From assembly GCF_007680605.1 (NCBI RefSeq), contig NZ_VEIO01000001.1, positions 2,485,276 through 2,549,275 on the forward strand: 64,000 nt of DNA, read 5' to 3'. Positions 37,878 through 47,007 of this stretch are shown piece by piece (positions within the stretch are counted from its first letter, which is position 1; each line of letters begins with the position of its first letter). The notes under the pieces were generated by a model. It was not told the origin of the DNA and did no database searches. It was given only the letters and a program-made list of their open reading frames with translations. Source of the DNA: Paenibacillus xylanexedens. Lineage in GTDB: Bacteria > Bacillota > Bacilli > Paenibacillales > Paenibacillaceae. The translations under genes and the position numbers were made by a program.

Positions 37878-38346
37878 GATGCCCTTTTGCAAATTCCTCA
37901 ATGTGTTCTTTCATTGTTATTTCTAATTACAATATTCGCATATAAGGAACGTTAGCTCTGAATATATGTTTTACCAAGTTGAGGTTTCTTCTGACCTTAG
38001 GTTTCCTGCAAAACCCATAAATTATACCTAAATTTTGGAGTCAGCTTGTCCGTTTTTAGCAAGTATTCACCCGTTTGAAAACCACAAACTTCTCAATTAA
38101 CACATCATATATGTTGTAACGCAAATCATGTGCTCTTACTTGGCAATTAGACTTAAATGAGATGAATGATGCATGCGCCTTACTTCAAACTTAGGTTTCT
38201 ATATAAACGATTAAAATGGAGTGCAAACCCATTTCCATTATTTCTCGGTTGTATAACGGTTATCTTTTGCATATATTGATTATAATATAGGAACACATGT
38301 TCTGTAAACATTAAATTCCAATTATAGGCTAAGGAAGTGAATTGCC
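37878..38346. other. A+T-rich gap without recognised content
   Basis: About 470 bases between the TIR-like terminator and the next gene. I see no gene, repeat or riboswitch, only the AAGGAAG RBS at its end. Confidence 0.6.
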
Positions 38347-38733
38347 ATGACATCCTCTTCTACTTCCGCCCCCACCCCTTCCGATGAAGATCACCGCCTG
38401 ATCAAAGGTATGGTTGTGCGTACGCTTTTGCTTGATGTACTGGAACGGGATATTCGAACACTGGATACGTTGCTTCTGAAAATGCCCGAGGTCTATATTC
38501 TGTCGCTCACCCGTATTCAGAATGAGGTGCTTAAGGAGATGCTGGGACTGCGCAAACAGATGAGAACCCGCGGCGTGAAAGTTCTGGAGGAAACGCGGGG
38601 AAAGGATGGCATCGAAACCGTTTATTTGTGCAGGGGATACATGCAGCGGTTCTATATGCTCTGGACCTTTGCGCGTAATGAGGTTAAAAAAGAGCTTAGT
38701 CGCCATCTTCAGATGGATCTGACCCAAACTTGA
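38347..38733 (+). CDS. Conserved-looking small helical protein, 128 residues
   Basis: No family recognised. It is predicted to be nearly all helix ('GMVVRTLLLDVLERDIRTLD', 'SLTRIQNEVLKEMLGLRKQM', 'YMQRFYMLWTFARNEVKKEL'), soluble, with one Cys. AAGGAAGTG precedes the ATG. It lies 214 bp upstream of cysK with no terminator I can see, so co-transcription is possible. Confidence 0.7.
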   Translation: MTSSSTSAPTPSDEDHRLIKGMVVRTLLLDVLERDIRTLDTLLLKMPEVYILSLTRIQNEVLKEMLGLRKQMRTRGVKVLEETRGKDGIETVYLCRGYMQRFYMLWTFARNEVKKELSRHLQMDLTQT

Positions 38734-38947
38734 ATATGATTGGTTATCGGGGTATGAGGCGCGATTGGTTCCCAAGCCAGCAGATGAAAGAAGCAAGGTT
38801 CTGCCGAGACTCCATACTCCAGACAAGTGACTGCTGAACAGGTTGACCATTACGTGCTCTGTCATTAAGATGGAGAGACATATCCAACCATTCCAATATG
38901 GGAAACGGATATATCTTAAACGTCTTTTCAATCAAGGAGCTGTATTT

Positions 38948-39922
38948 ATGGATAGAAGTTCAAATTCGCAATCACCTTCATTTTTGAAAAATAATACAAA
39001 TCCACAACCGCTCGTAGCCGCAGATGTGACGGAACTGATCGGCCAGACCCCTGCGGTTCGACTCAGCAGGCTCACAGGTAGCGACTCTGCTGACGTGTTC
39101 GTCAAGCTGGAGTATTTCAACCCAAGCGGCAGCGTCAAGGATCGTGCCGCCTACAACCTGATCGCTCAGGCTGAACGAGATGGATTGCTGCAGCCTGGGG
39201 CAACCATTATCGAACCGACCAGCGGTAATACCGGAATTGGCCTCGCGATGAACGCCGCCGCCAAAGGATACAAAGCGATTCTGATCATGCCGGACAACAT
39301 GTCCAAGGAACGGATCAACATTTTGAAGGCTTACGGTGCTGAGGTTGTACTCACCCCTGCTGCCGAGCGGATGCCTGGAGCCATTCGCAAAGCGAAGGAA
39401 CTTCACGCCGAACTGCCGGGCAGCTTCATTCCCCAGCAGTTTGAGAATCAGGCGAATCCGGATATTCACCGAATCACGACGGCGCCAGAGATTTTGGAAC
39501 AGATGGATGGCAGGCTAGACGCCTTCATCGCAACAGCCGGAACCGGCGGCACGATCACCGGAACGGGCGAGGAGCTGCGCAAGCAGCTTCCCGACCTCCG
39601 CATCTATGCGGTGGAGCCGCAAGGTTCCCCGGTGCTGTCCGGCGGCGAGCCCGGACCGCACAAGCTCGTCGGTACAAGTCCGGGCTTCATCCCGGACATC
39701 TTGAATACTGACGTGTGGGATGCCATCATCCAGGTGTCCGATGAGGACGCACTGGATACGATGCGGCAGCTTGCTGCCCGAGAAGGGCTGCTGCTCGGCC
39801 CTTCCTCTGGCGCTTCGGTGTGGGCCGCCCTTCGCGTCGCGAAGGAACTGGGGCCGGGGCACCGGGTGCTCTGCATTGCGCCGGATACCGGGGAACGGTA
39901 TCTGAGCATGGGTATTTTTTAA
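38948..39922 (+). CDS. cysK: Cysteine synthase A (O-acetylserine sulfhydrylase)
   Basis: 324 residues from the ATG at 38948 (AAGGAG eight bases upstream). PLP enzyme making cysteine from O-acetylserine and sulfide. The PLP Lys lies in 'NPSGSVKDRAAYNLI', the substrate loop is 'PTSGNTGIGLAMNAAAKGYK', the phosphate-binding loop 'ATAGTGGTITGTGEELR', and 'GTSPGFIPDILN' and 'GPSSGASVWAAL' follow. An N-terminal extension of about 25 residues compared with typical CysK is rich in Ser, Asn and Gln. The 3' third (39.5-39.9 kb) is distinctly G+C rich compared with flanking DNA. Confidence 0.95.
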   Translation: MDRSSNSQSPSFLKNNTNPQPLVAADVTELIGQTPAVRLSRLTGSDSADVFVKLEYFNPSGSVKDRAAYNLIAQAERDGLLQPGATIIEPTSGNTGIGLAMNAAAKGYKAILIMPDNMSKERINILKAYGAEVVLTPAAERMPGAIRKAKELHAELPGSFIPQQFENQANPDIHRITTAPEILEQMDGRLDAFIATAGTGGTITGTGEELRKQLPDLRIYAVEPQGSPVLSGGEPGPHKLVGTSPGFIPDILNTDVWDAIIQVSDEDALDTMRQLAAREGLLLGPSSGASVWAALRVAKELGPGHRVLCIAPDTGERYLSMGIF

Positions 39923-40038
39923 CAAGGCCAAAGGCAATGGATTCATTACACGACAATGTCTAAACAACAAGCTCTACGTTCATATCGCATAACAAAATCG
40001 AGAACCAAATGAATAACCGAATAGAAAATCAAAACAAA

Positions 40039-40094
40039 TAAGCCCCTGCTCACCTCGGATCATGTATCCCGGTGAACAGGAGCTTATTTTTATT
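40039..40094. terminator. Terminator of cysK
   Basis: AATAAGCcCCTGcTCACC / GGTGAaCAGGaGCTTATT hairpin followed by TTTATTTT. The region 40095-40305 holds nothing I recognise. Confidence 0.75.
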
Positions 40095-40305
40095 TTCGCA
40101 ACACAAAAGTAATCACTCAGAGCACAGGTATCAGATATAAGACATGAGGCATGCAGCAGAGGCATGTAACGGAAACATACATCACAAAATATGAATGACA
40201 AATATCAATCACAAAGTTCAATCGCAAAACATGAACCCATCTTGTTATGCTGCATCCATCCTGCACCTACATGTTCGTTTAACGCTTAGAAACGGTGGTT
40301 ACGGA

Positions 40306-42288
40306 TTAATGTGCCAAGGTTGTCCATTCCACACCCTCCGGGAGCAGAGCCGCAATGCGGTCTTTGGCTTCCTTTTGCGTATAGAGGGATTCATCCAGAA
40401 TCGCAGCCGAACCGGAATCGCTGCTTGTCCGAATCAAACGTCCAAGCCCCTGCTTCACCCGTAGCAACATATACGGCAGATCAATCTCTTCATATGGCGA
40501 AGCCGATGCATTCCGTTTGGCATTGAACACGGGGTCCTGCGGTGGGTATGGAAGCGACCAGATCATGACGTTGGACAGCGAAGGTCCCGGAACGTCAAGT
40601 CCTTCCCACAGATTGACGGAGCAGAGTACACTCTCTTCATCCTGCTGGAACGCCGCGATCAGATCACTGATCTCCCGATCCCCTTCATACATAAAACGCA
40701 AACCCTGCGCCTCTGGAACATGCACGATATCCTGCTTGAACGCAAGCAGCTCCTCCATCGTACGGAACAGAATCAGTGCGCGACCGCCGCTCTCCTGGAG
40801 CAAAGCCGCCGCATCACGCAAACGGTTTTCGTTCGCTGCATGGCCTGGAACAGCTTGTTCGGCAATTTTCATCTGCATTTTATCTGCGTAATCATAAGGA
40901 GAAGCGACGGAGAACGATACAAAATCGTCAATCCCCAGACTATCCGCCACATATCGGAATGAGTTGTCCACGGACAGCGTAGCGGATGAAAAGACAATCG
41001 GAATACCGGTGTTGAACACACGCTCGTTCAGAATTTCTTTTACGGTACGCGGCATGATCGACAATGTCGTCTCGTCCTCGCTCTCTTCCGCCCAACAGAT
41101 GTAACCATCCTCCTTGCGGAACAAAGACAAAGCCGTCTGGATCATATCCAAATGCTCTTCCACGACACGCATCTGATATCCATCCAGCGAGAACAAACCA
41201 CTTTCGAATACCAACTCTTCACCGATGGCATCCAGCACGCTTGTCAGGCGTTCAATCTCACGCAACAGCGGAGCCTCTACCCGTACTTCCTTCCGTTCCG
41301 AGCCGGGAATGGCTACCGTATACGTGTCGAGCATACGGAACAAACGCTCACTGCTTTCAATTGCCTCATCCACTCGCTCCGCAAGGGATTCACGAATCTC
41401 GCCTTCGAGCAGACGTGTGACCAGTTCCTCGAAGATGCGGTGCTTCAGCTTGTAACTGAGAGCATTCAATGCCGCTTCTTCCAGCAAATGGCCTTCATCA
41501 AATACAACCGAGCTGTGATCTGGCAACAAAGGCAGTTGTCCTTCGCGTTTGCGCGCTTCATAGGTCCACACATGCTCCATGTAATAATCATGGGAACAGA
41601 TGATGATGTCTTTGGAACGACGGTAATGATCACGCGACAGCGTCAGGCCGCAGCGTTGTCTTTTCGGACACACGAAACAATCCTGAAACGGGTCCCAGTT
41701 AATCTTGTTCCACTGGCGGTCGTTCAGATGCGGATACTGTTTGCGGTCACCATACGGATGAAAAGCCTGAAGTGTTCCGGGCGTGTTCACGAATTCCGGC
41801 AAACTTTCGTACACCTCTTCAATTACTGGCGCATCCTCATCGGCGAATCGGACCGCACTCAGCTTGTTCAGACAGACGTACTGATCTGGCGACTTGCCCA
41901 GACGTGCATCCACTTGCAAATCCAGATGTTCAGCGAGCTTCGCGATATCTCCGCCCGGCTTCACCAGCTGTTCAATCAAGGACTCATCGGCACAGGCGAT
42001 CACCGCCGGTTTGCCCGTATAACGTGCATAACAGACCGCGTAGAGCAGATAAACGAGTGTCTTACCTGTTCCTACGCCGGCTTCGGCCATAATCGTCTTT
42101 TTATCTCCATAGGCCCGTTCGAGCTGGTACGCCATAAAAATCTGTTCGTCCCGTACCTCGAAGCCGGACTCTGGCAAAATATCATAAAACACATCGGCAA
42201 CCCACTCTCCCAGACGGGATACAAAAGGTTCAGCCGGATCATATGCAAAAGGGTAACGTTGTGTAGACAATCCTGGGTCAGCCTCCAT
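40306..42288 (-). CDS. DinG/YoaA-type ATP-dependent DNA helicase (XPD-like)
   Basis: 660 residues from the ATG at 42288; the frame opens at 42390 (GTG), but no RBS supports it. Superfamily 2 helicase: Walker A 'AEAGVGTGKTLVYLL', DEGH box 'SSVVFDEGHLLEEAALN', motif VI 'VKQGLGRLIRT'. Four cysteines (one in 'YVCLNKL', three in 'CFVCPKRQRC') fit the Fe-S cluster of XPD/DinG enzymes. It unwinds damaged or R-loop DNA from 5' to 3'. Related to DinG but without an exonuclease domain. Divergent from catalase. Confidence 0.88.
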   Translation of the reverse strand: MEADPGLSTQRYPFAYDPAEPFVSRLGEWVADVFYDILPESGFEVRDEQIFMAYQLERAYGDKKTIMAEAGVGTGKTLVYLLYAVCYARYTGKPAVIACADESLIEQLVKPGGDIAKLAEHLDLQVDARLGKSPDQYVCLNKLSAVRFADEDAPVIEEVYESLPEFVNTPGTLQAFHPYGDRKQYPHLNDRQWNKINWDPFQDCFVCPKRQRCGLTLSRDHYRRSKDIIICSHDYYMEHVWTYEARKREGQLPLLPDHSSVVFDEGHLLEEAALNALSYKLKHRIFEELVTRLLEGEIRESLAERVDEAIESSERLFRMLDTYTVAIPGSERKEVRVEAPLLREIERLTSVLDAIGEELVFESGLFSLDGYQMRVVEEHLDMIQTALSLFRKEDGYICWAEESEDETTLSIMPRTVKEILNERVFNTGIPIVFSSATLSVDNSFRYVADSLGIDDFVSFSVASPYDYADKMQMKIAEQAVPGHAANENRLRDAAALLQESGGRALILFRTMEELLAFKQDIVHVPEAQGLRFMYEGDREISDLIAAFQQDEESVLCSVNLWEGLDVPGPSLSNVMIWSLPYPPQDPVFNAKRNASASPYEEIDLPYMLLRVKQGLGRLIRTSSDSGSAAILDESLYTQKEAKDRIAALLPEGVEWTTLAH

Positions 42289-42489
42289 TCTTAGACGCGG
42301 TCCTCTTTCATTCATTTTCCGTTCAAAAAAGGCCGCAGGGCAAAAGTTAATTATCGCATGTGATAGATCAGGAGACAAGCTTTTTTTCACTTGGTTAACG
42401 GAGAAACCTAGATAGGGCTATGTATAGATGTTGTCCACAGGGAAAATATATACAGGAATTCAATTTTAGGAAAGGTGGTATCCCGCTCC

Positions 42490-44082
42490 ATGGATAAACA
42501 TTCTTCACCATCCGGGCATTCCTCAGACCCATCCAACGAAACGTTGACGGATCGGCAGGGCCATCCCATTACCGACAATCAGAACGTAAGAACCGTAGGC
42601 AGCCGTGGACCAACCACACTGGAGAACTATCACTTTCTCGAAAAAATTACACACTTCGACCGCGAGCGTATCCCGGAACGGGTCGTGCATGCCCGCGGGG
42701 CTGGCGCTCATGGCGTATTTGAAGCATATGGAACGGCGGGAAATGAACCCGTATCGAAGTATACGAGAGCACGTCTTTTTCAGGAAAAAGGCAAACAAAC
42801 GCCCGTGTTCGTACGCTTCTCGACGGTCATTCATGGCGGGCATTCTCCGGAGACGCTGCGGGACCCGCGCGGATTTGCCGTTAAATTTTATACCGAAGAC
42901 GGCAACTGGGATCTGGTCGGCAACAATCTGAAAATCTTTTTCATCCGCGACCCCCTCAAATTCCCGGATATGGTGCACGCCTTCAAACCCGACCCGCTGA
43001 CCAACGCGCAGGATATGGAGCGGTTTTTCGATTTCGTCTCTCTTAGTCCCGAAGCGACACATATGGTGACCTTTCTATTCTCTCCGTGGGGCATTCCGGC
43101 GAATTATCGGCAGATGCAGGGGTCAGGCGTAAATACATACAAATGGGTGAACCAGGACGGTAAAGGTGTGCTCATTAAATACCACTGGGAACCGTTGAAA
43201 CAAGGCATCCGCAACCTGCTGCAAAAGGACGCCAGTGAAATTCAAGGCCAAAACTTCAACCACGCCACACTGGATCTGTATCATGCCATTGAACAGGGCG
43301 ACTTTCCCGAATGGGAGCTGTGCGTTCAGGTGATGGAGGATGGCGAGCATCCCGAGCTGGATTTTGATCCGCTGGACCCGACCAAGCTGTGGCCGCAGGA
43401 TCAGTTTCCGTTTCTGCCTGTAGGTAAAATGACGTTGAACCGTAATCCCGAGGATTATTTTAATGAAGTGGAGCAAGCCGCATTCGGAACGGGTGTACTG
43501 GTGGACGGGCTTGATTTCTCGGATGACAAGCTGCTACAAGGACGTACCTTCTCCTATTCGGATACCCAGCGTCACCGCGTGGGTGCAAACTATCTGCAGC
43601 TGCCCGTGAATGCGCCGAAGAACCGGGTAGCTACCAATCAAAGCGGGGGACAAATGCAGTATAAAGTCGACCGGGCACCGGGTCAGAATCCACACGTCAA
43701 CTACGAGCCTTCTTCGCTCGGGGGATTAACGGAAGCTCAATCGCGCGGCAAGGAGCATGAACCGCTGGTGGAAGGCCATCTGGTGCGGGAGAAAATTGAG
43801 CGTACGAATGATTTTGGGCAAGCCGGGGATACGTACCGGGCGTTCGAGGATTGGGAGCGGGATGAGTTAATCAGCAACATGGTCGGCGCATTGGCTCAAT
43901 GCAAACCGGATATCCGGGAGCGCATGATTTCTTATTTTACCCAAGCGGATGCGGATTACGGAAGACGAGTGGCGGATGGACTAGCCGCTGTATCCACTGA
44001 CGATAGTGAAACAGTACAGCCGAAGCATGATCCGGGGGTTGAGCAGGCTGCAAAGCGTAGTCGGGAGACGGACGGATATTAA
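42490..44082 (+). CDS. Heme catalase
   Basis: 530 residues from the ATG at 42490; a GTG five codons earlier overlaps the AAAGGTGG. Catalytic His in '[17 protein letters not shown]', Asn in '[16 protein letters not shown]', heme-ligand region '[20 protein letters not shown]' (the Tyr ligand is in FSYSD). It degrades hydrogen peroxide in the cytoplasm. Length and the acidic C-terminal tail are like the small-subunit KatA/KatX group; I cannot tell katA from the spore katX. The next neighbours are a DNA repair helicase and a pectate lyase. Strong terminator downstream. Confidence 0.93.
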   Translation: MDKHSSPSGHSSDPSNETLTDRQGHPITDNQNVRTVGSRGPTTLENYHFLEKITHFDRERIPERVVHARGAGAHGVFEAYGTAGNEPVSKYTRARLFQEKGKQTPVFVRFSTVIHGGHSPETLRDPRGFAVKFYTEDGNWDLVGNNLKIFFIRDPLKFPDMVHAFKPDPLTNAQDMERFFDFVSLSPEATHMVTFLFSPWGIPANYRQMQGSGVNTYKWVNQDGKGVLIKYHWEPLKQGIRNLLQKDASEIQGQNFNHATLDLYHAIEQGDFPEWELCVQVMEDGEHPELDFDPLDPTKLWPQDQFPFLPVGKMTLNRNPEDYFNEVEQAAFGTGVLVDGLDFSDDKLLQGRTFSYSDTQRHRVGANYLQLPVNAPKNRVATNQSGGQMQYKVDRAPGQNPHVNYEPSSLGGLTEAQSRGKEHEPLVEGHLVREKIERTNDFGQAGDTYRAFEDWERDELISNMVGALAQCKPDIRERMISYFTQADADYGRRVADGLAAVSTDDSETVQPKHDPGVEQAAKRSRETDGY

Positions 44083-44159
44083 TTGGCGTTAGACGAGTCG
44101 GATGAGTATTGTCCATAACGGGATGAGTATTGACAGCATAAAAAGTGAGATGAAAGTTA

Positions 44160-44214
44160 TCGCCCCATAAGTCTGGTTGCCTGTGTTGGCAACCGCTTAT
44201 GGGGCTTTTTATTT
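44160..44214 (+). terminator. Terminator of catalase
   Basis: GCCCCATAAG...GGTTGCC / GGCAACC.CTTATGGGGC long two-part stem followed by TTTTTATTT. Confidence 0.9.
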
Positions 44215-44570
44215 GGAGGAAGCTGTGGATATTGGAGAAAATGAAGTTCAAAGCGGTGGATTCGGGATAAGTCTCGTCTGATCCACTCTGGAAAAACAGG
44301 CATATTCACGTTCATTTCAGACGATGATTCGTTAAAAAAAGGCGATCAGCCAATGATCGGATTACATTTCCCCTGTGGATTGGATGGGATTCGGAGCGCT
44401 TATGCCTGTCCTGCCAGTCTTAAACGCAACCTGATCAAATGATTATTGATGATAACGTTTACAACATTTACCATGAAGCTGTGTCCGGGTGGATACCTTT
44501 TAGTCAGTAAGCCGGGTAGGACGAAGCGTGTGACGCAGCAGTATGTTCTGCTCTCATTAAAGGTACGCTC

Positions 44571-44610
44571 TGCTCTGTTCTGCTTTGTTCTGCTTTGTTC
44601 TGCTTTGTTC
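44571..44610. repeat. Four tandem copies of a 10-bp repeat in the pectate lyase leader
   Basis: TGCTCTGTTC once then TGCTTTGTTC three times, 64 bp before the ATG. The rest of 44215-44673 shows no other feature. Confidence 0.85.
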
Positions 44611-44673
44611 AGTCCAGACACGCTTACCCGCCAGCTCGATATTTTATTCCAATTAACCAAGGAGGCTTGCATC

Positions 44674-46044
44674 ATGAAATTATTCCCTTCCACATCTACT
44701 CATGCATCTGCACGATCCCAACGTTCCCTGAAATCCAAAATGACCAACATCTGTCTTAGTGCCGCGTTCCCTCTATTACTGTTAAGCGGTGGTTCGGTGG
44801 GTGCCGCAGAACTTCTGGAAGACGGGTTCCCTAATACCTCAGCCTCAGAGTCCATGGTAAGCAGTTCCGATATTACGCTGGCTGCGGGTGATTTGTACGT
44901 GTCCCCTAACGGCACTGCCAGCAATCCGGGAACGATTAACAGTCCGACTTCACTAGCTAATGCTCTGACCCAGATCGCTCCTGGCAAAACGATCTATCTG
45001 CGCGGCGGAACCTACAGCTTCTCGCAGACGATTACCATTGAACGCGGCAACAGCGGCACCGCCTCGCAACGCAAAAATCTGGTCGCCTACGGATCGGAAA
45101 AGCCCGTCTTCGATTTCTCGGCTCAAGCCTTCGCTTCTACGAATCGTGGATTGCAAATGTTCGGAGATTATTGGTTCGTGAAAGGACTTGAAGTCAAAGG
45201 AGCCGGAGATAACGGTATCTTCATCGGTGGCAGCTACAACCGTCTAGAGCAAATCGAAGCCCACCATAACCGGGATACCGGCATTCAGATCGGGCGTTAT
45301 GCTTCCACTGCTGCCAAAAGTGAATGGCCTTCATATAACGAAGTCATTCGTTCCTACTCTCACAACAACTATGACCCGGATGACGGCGAGGATGCGGACG
45401 GTTTTGCCGCCAAGCTGACGGTCGGTCCAGGGAACGTCTTTGACGGCTGTATTGCCGCTTATAACGTGGACGATGGCTGGGATCTCTATAGTAAAACAGA
45501 CACAGGCGCCATCGGTGCCGTCACGATCCGCAACAGCATCGCTTACGGCAACGGCGCCACCGAAGACGGAACGTCCACTTCGAACAGCGATGGTAACGGC
45601 TTCAAGCTAGGCGGAGAAAAAATTGCCGTAAATCATATTGTCGAGAACAATATTGCGTTTAATAACAAAAAACATGGCTTCACCTATAACAGCAATCCGG
45701 GTTCGATCCAGATGACCAACAACACCTCATGGAACAATGGGCAGAGCAACTTCGCCTTTGACAAAGGTACCCACATCTTCATCAACAACTTGTCCTTTCA
45801 GGGCGGCGCCAGCGACAAAACCAGCGGAACCGATGTCAGCAGCACCAACGTCTGGTGGAAAAACAAAAAAAGCGTCAACGACAAAGGCCTGCTCGCCAGC
45901 GCAACCGACTTTGTATCCCTCGTACCTTCGGTAACCCGTGCCGCAGATGGCACACCTGTATTGGGTAACTTCCTGAAGCTTGCAGGTGGCAGTGATCTGA
46001 TTGGGTCAGGTACGCCAGCGGGTAAGAATATTGGAGCGCGGTAA
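44674..46044 (+). CDS. Secreted pectate lyase, polysaccharide lyase family 9
   Basis: 456 residues from the ATG at 44674 (AAGGAGG upstream; the longer frame from 44446 has no RBS). A long signal peptide ('ICLSAAFPLLLLSGGSVGAA') precedes a right-handed beta helix. Typical PL9 features are 'LYVSPNGTASNPGTINSPTS', 'GKTIYLRGGTYSFSQTITIE', 'DDGEDADGFAAKLTVGPGN' (calcium Asp residues and the catalytic Lys of AAKLT) and 'YNVDDGWDLYSKTDTGAIG'. It cleaves polygalacturonate by beta-elimination outside the cell, which fits a plant-associated or soil lifestyle. Confidence 0.92.
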   Translation: MKLFPSTSTHASARSQRSLKSKMTNICLSAAFPLLLLSGGSVGAAELLEDGFPNTSASESMVSSSDITLAAGDLYVSPNGTASNPGTINSPTSLANALTQIAPGKTIYLRGGTYSFSQTITIERGNSGTASQRKNLVAYGSEKPVFDFSAQAFASTNRGLQMFGDYWFVKGLEVKGAGDNGIFIGGSYNRLEQIEAHHNRDTGIQIGRYASTAAKSEWPSYNEVIRSYSHNNYDPDDGEDADGFAAKLTVGPGNVFDGCIAAYNVDDGWDLYSKTDTGAIGAVTIRNSIAYGNGATEDGTSTSNSDGNGFKLGGEKIAVNHIVENNIAFNNKKHGFTYNSNPGSIQMTNNTSWNNGQSNFAFDKGTHIFINNLSFQGGASDKTSGTDVSSTNVWWKNKKSVNDKGLLASATDFVSLVPSVTRAADGTPVLGNFLKLAGGSDLIGSGTPAGKNIGAR

Positions 46045-46083
46045 GTATAAGTTGGTGAGAAAAAAGAATAATTTATAAAGCAA

Positions 46084-46135
46084 ATTCCCCTCCCCCATGC
46101 CAGCCTGATCGGTGGTAATGGAGAAGGGGATTTTA
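46084..46135. terminator. Possible terminator after the pectate lyase gene
   Basis: AAATTCCCCTcccCCAT / ATGGagaAGGGGATTTT imperfect stem with a 20-base loop. Confidence 0.5.
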
Positions 46136-46179
46136 AAATTGCTGTGTATTGTCTGCTGGCTCATAAGGTAGATAGATAC

Positions 46180-46449
46180 TCACGGTTTGGCTAAAACCTC
46201 AATCATCAGTCTTCCGCCTGTACGAAAACCCTGCTCAAACGCCGCTTCCACGTACATGGATGTGGACTGTCCGATCAAGTCGATCAGTTGCTCCAAGGCA
46301 TCATATTCTGTATCTGGGAGCTTTGTTTTGTAGTTTTGCATGATGTTCGATATTTGGCTGTTAATTTCGTAATACTCGGCCTGTTCAGGATGAATCGACT
46401 CGTCTAACCGTAGGTTCCCGTGAAACAAATCTTCGATCAGGTTTGACAT
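46180..46449 (-). CDS. DUF6809-family small protein
   Basis: 89 residues from the ATG at 46449 (AGGTGGGG upstream). It begins 'SNLIEDLFHGNLRLDE', the mark of a small helical family (DUF6809) common in Paenibacillus and in prophage or mobile regions. Function unknown. Divergent from a small Xre regulator, with shared operator-like half-sites between. Confidence 0.75.
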   Translation of the reverse strand: MSNLIEDLFHGNLRLDESIHPEQAEYYEINSQISNIMQNYKTKLPDTEYDALEQLIDLIGQSTSMYVEAAFEQGFRTGGRLMIEVLAKP

Positions 46450-46493
46450 GTTATCCCCACCTAGTCTTTTTGCCAACTATTCTCATTCTACTT

Positions 46494-46535
46494 TAGCGTA
46501 TTTTCCGCTAAAAATCAATAGCGGATAGCGCGCTA
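46494..46535. promoter_or_regulatory. Cluster of TAGCG/CGCTA half-sites between divergent genes
   Basis: Five copies of TAGCG or its complement in 42 bp (46494, 46506, 46519, 46526, 46531), including the perfect palindrome TAGCGCGCTA and the wider TCCGCTA...TAGCGGA. Likely operators of the small Xre protein. Confidence 0.6.
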
Positions 46536-46562
46536 AGATATGATATTAGTGAGGTGATGATC

Positions 46563-46775
46563 ATGTATGCTCGTATACGCAATTTGCGTGAAGATAAAGA
46601 TTTATCCCAAACACAAATGGCCGCCTATCTCGGCTGTAGCCAACGTGTGTATAGCAACTATGAACGTGGCGAGTTGGATATTCCGACAGCTATATTGATT
46701 AAGTTGGCTGATTACCATCAGACCAGTACCGATTATCTTTTGAATCGGACAGATGTAAGGAAGCCTTACTCATAG
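46563..46775 (+). CDS. Small Xre-family HTH regulator
   Basis: 70 residues from the ATG at 46563 (GAGGTG six bases upstream). Almost the whole protein is a Cro/C1-type HTH: 'IRNLREDKDLSQTQMAAYLG', 'CSQRVYSNYERGELDIPTAI', 'LADYHQTSTDYLLNR'. It probably represses itself and the divergent DUF6809 gene, and marks the left border of the A+T-rich island. Confidence 0.85.
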   Translation: MYARIRNLREDKDLSQTQMAAYLGCSQRVYSNYERGELDIPTAILIKLADYHQTSTDYLLNRTDVRKPYS

Positions 46776-46873
46776 CAGACATAAAAAAACTGATTTGCCC
46801 TAGGACAAACTTAGCAATCCCATTATTAATCTTGCTATCTTTAATCTTTCTAGAGAAAAAACGTGAATAACCT

Positions 46874-46908
46874 ACCGATAGTCATTACTTCTCGGCAGGT
46901 TATTTATC
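46874..46908. terminator. Hairpin after xre
   Basis: AATAACCTaCCGA / TCGGcAGGTTATT stem followed by TATC; convergent between xre and hsdM. Confidence 0.55.
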
Positions 46909-46968
46909 TACGCCCCGAAATCACCATCGCGATGTATAACACAATATCTCAGAAAGAATGAATAGCTA

Positions 46969-46999
46969 CGGGTAGAATTAGAATTCTAATCGTAGCTTC
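46969..46999 (-). terminator. Stem after hsdM
   Basis: AGCTACG ... CGTAGCT with an inner AGAATTAGAATTCTAAT palindrome, just beyond the hsdM stop; no clear T-run. Confidence 0.45.
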
Positions 47000-47007
47000 A
47001 TTCTGCT

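Noticed and set aside
37726..37926. 66-codon frame after the TIR-like operon
   Set aside because: It runs through the operon's terminator hairpin and has no RBS.
38734..38947. Possible S-box or T-box leader of cysK
   Set aside because: The conserved S-box and T-box sequences are absent and there is no terminator-antiterminator pair.
41152..42294. 380-codon open frame antisense to the DinG-type helicase
   Set aside because: No family motif, no RBS, unusual composition; the helicase on the other strand shows all motifs.
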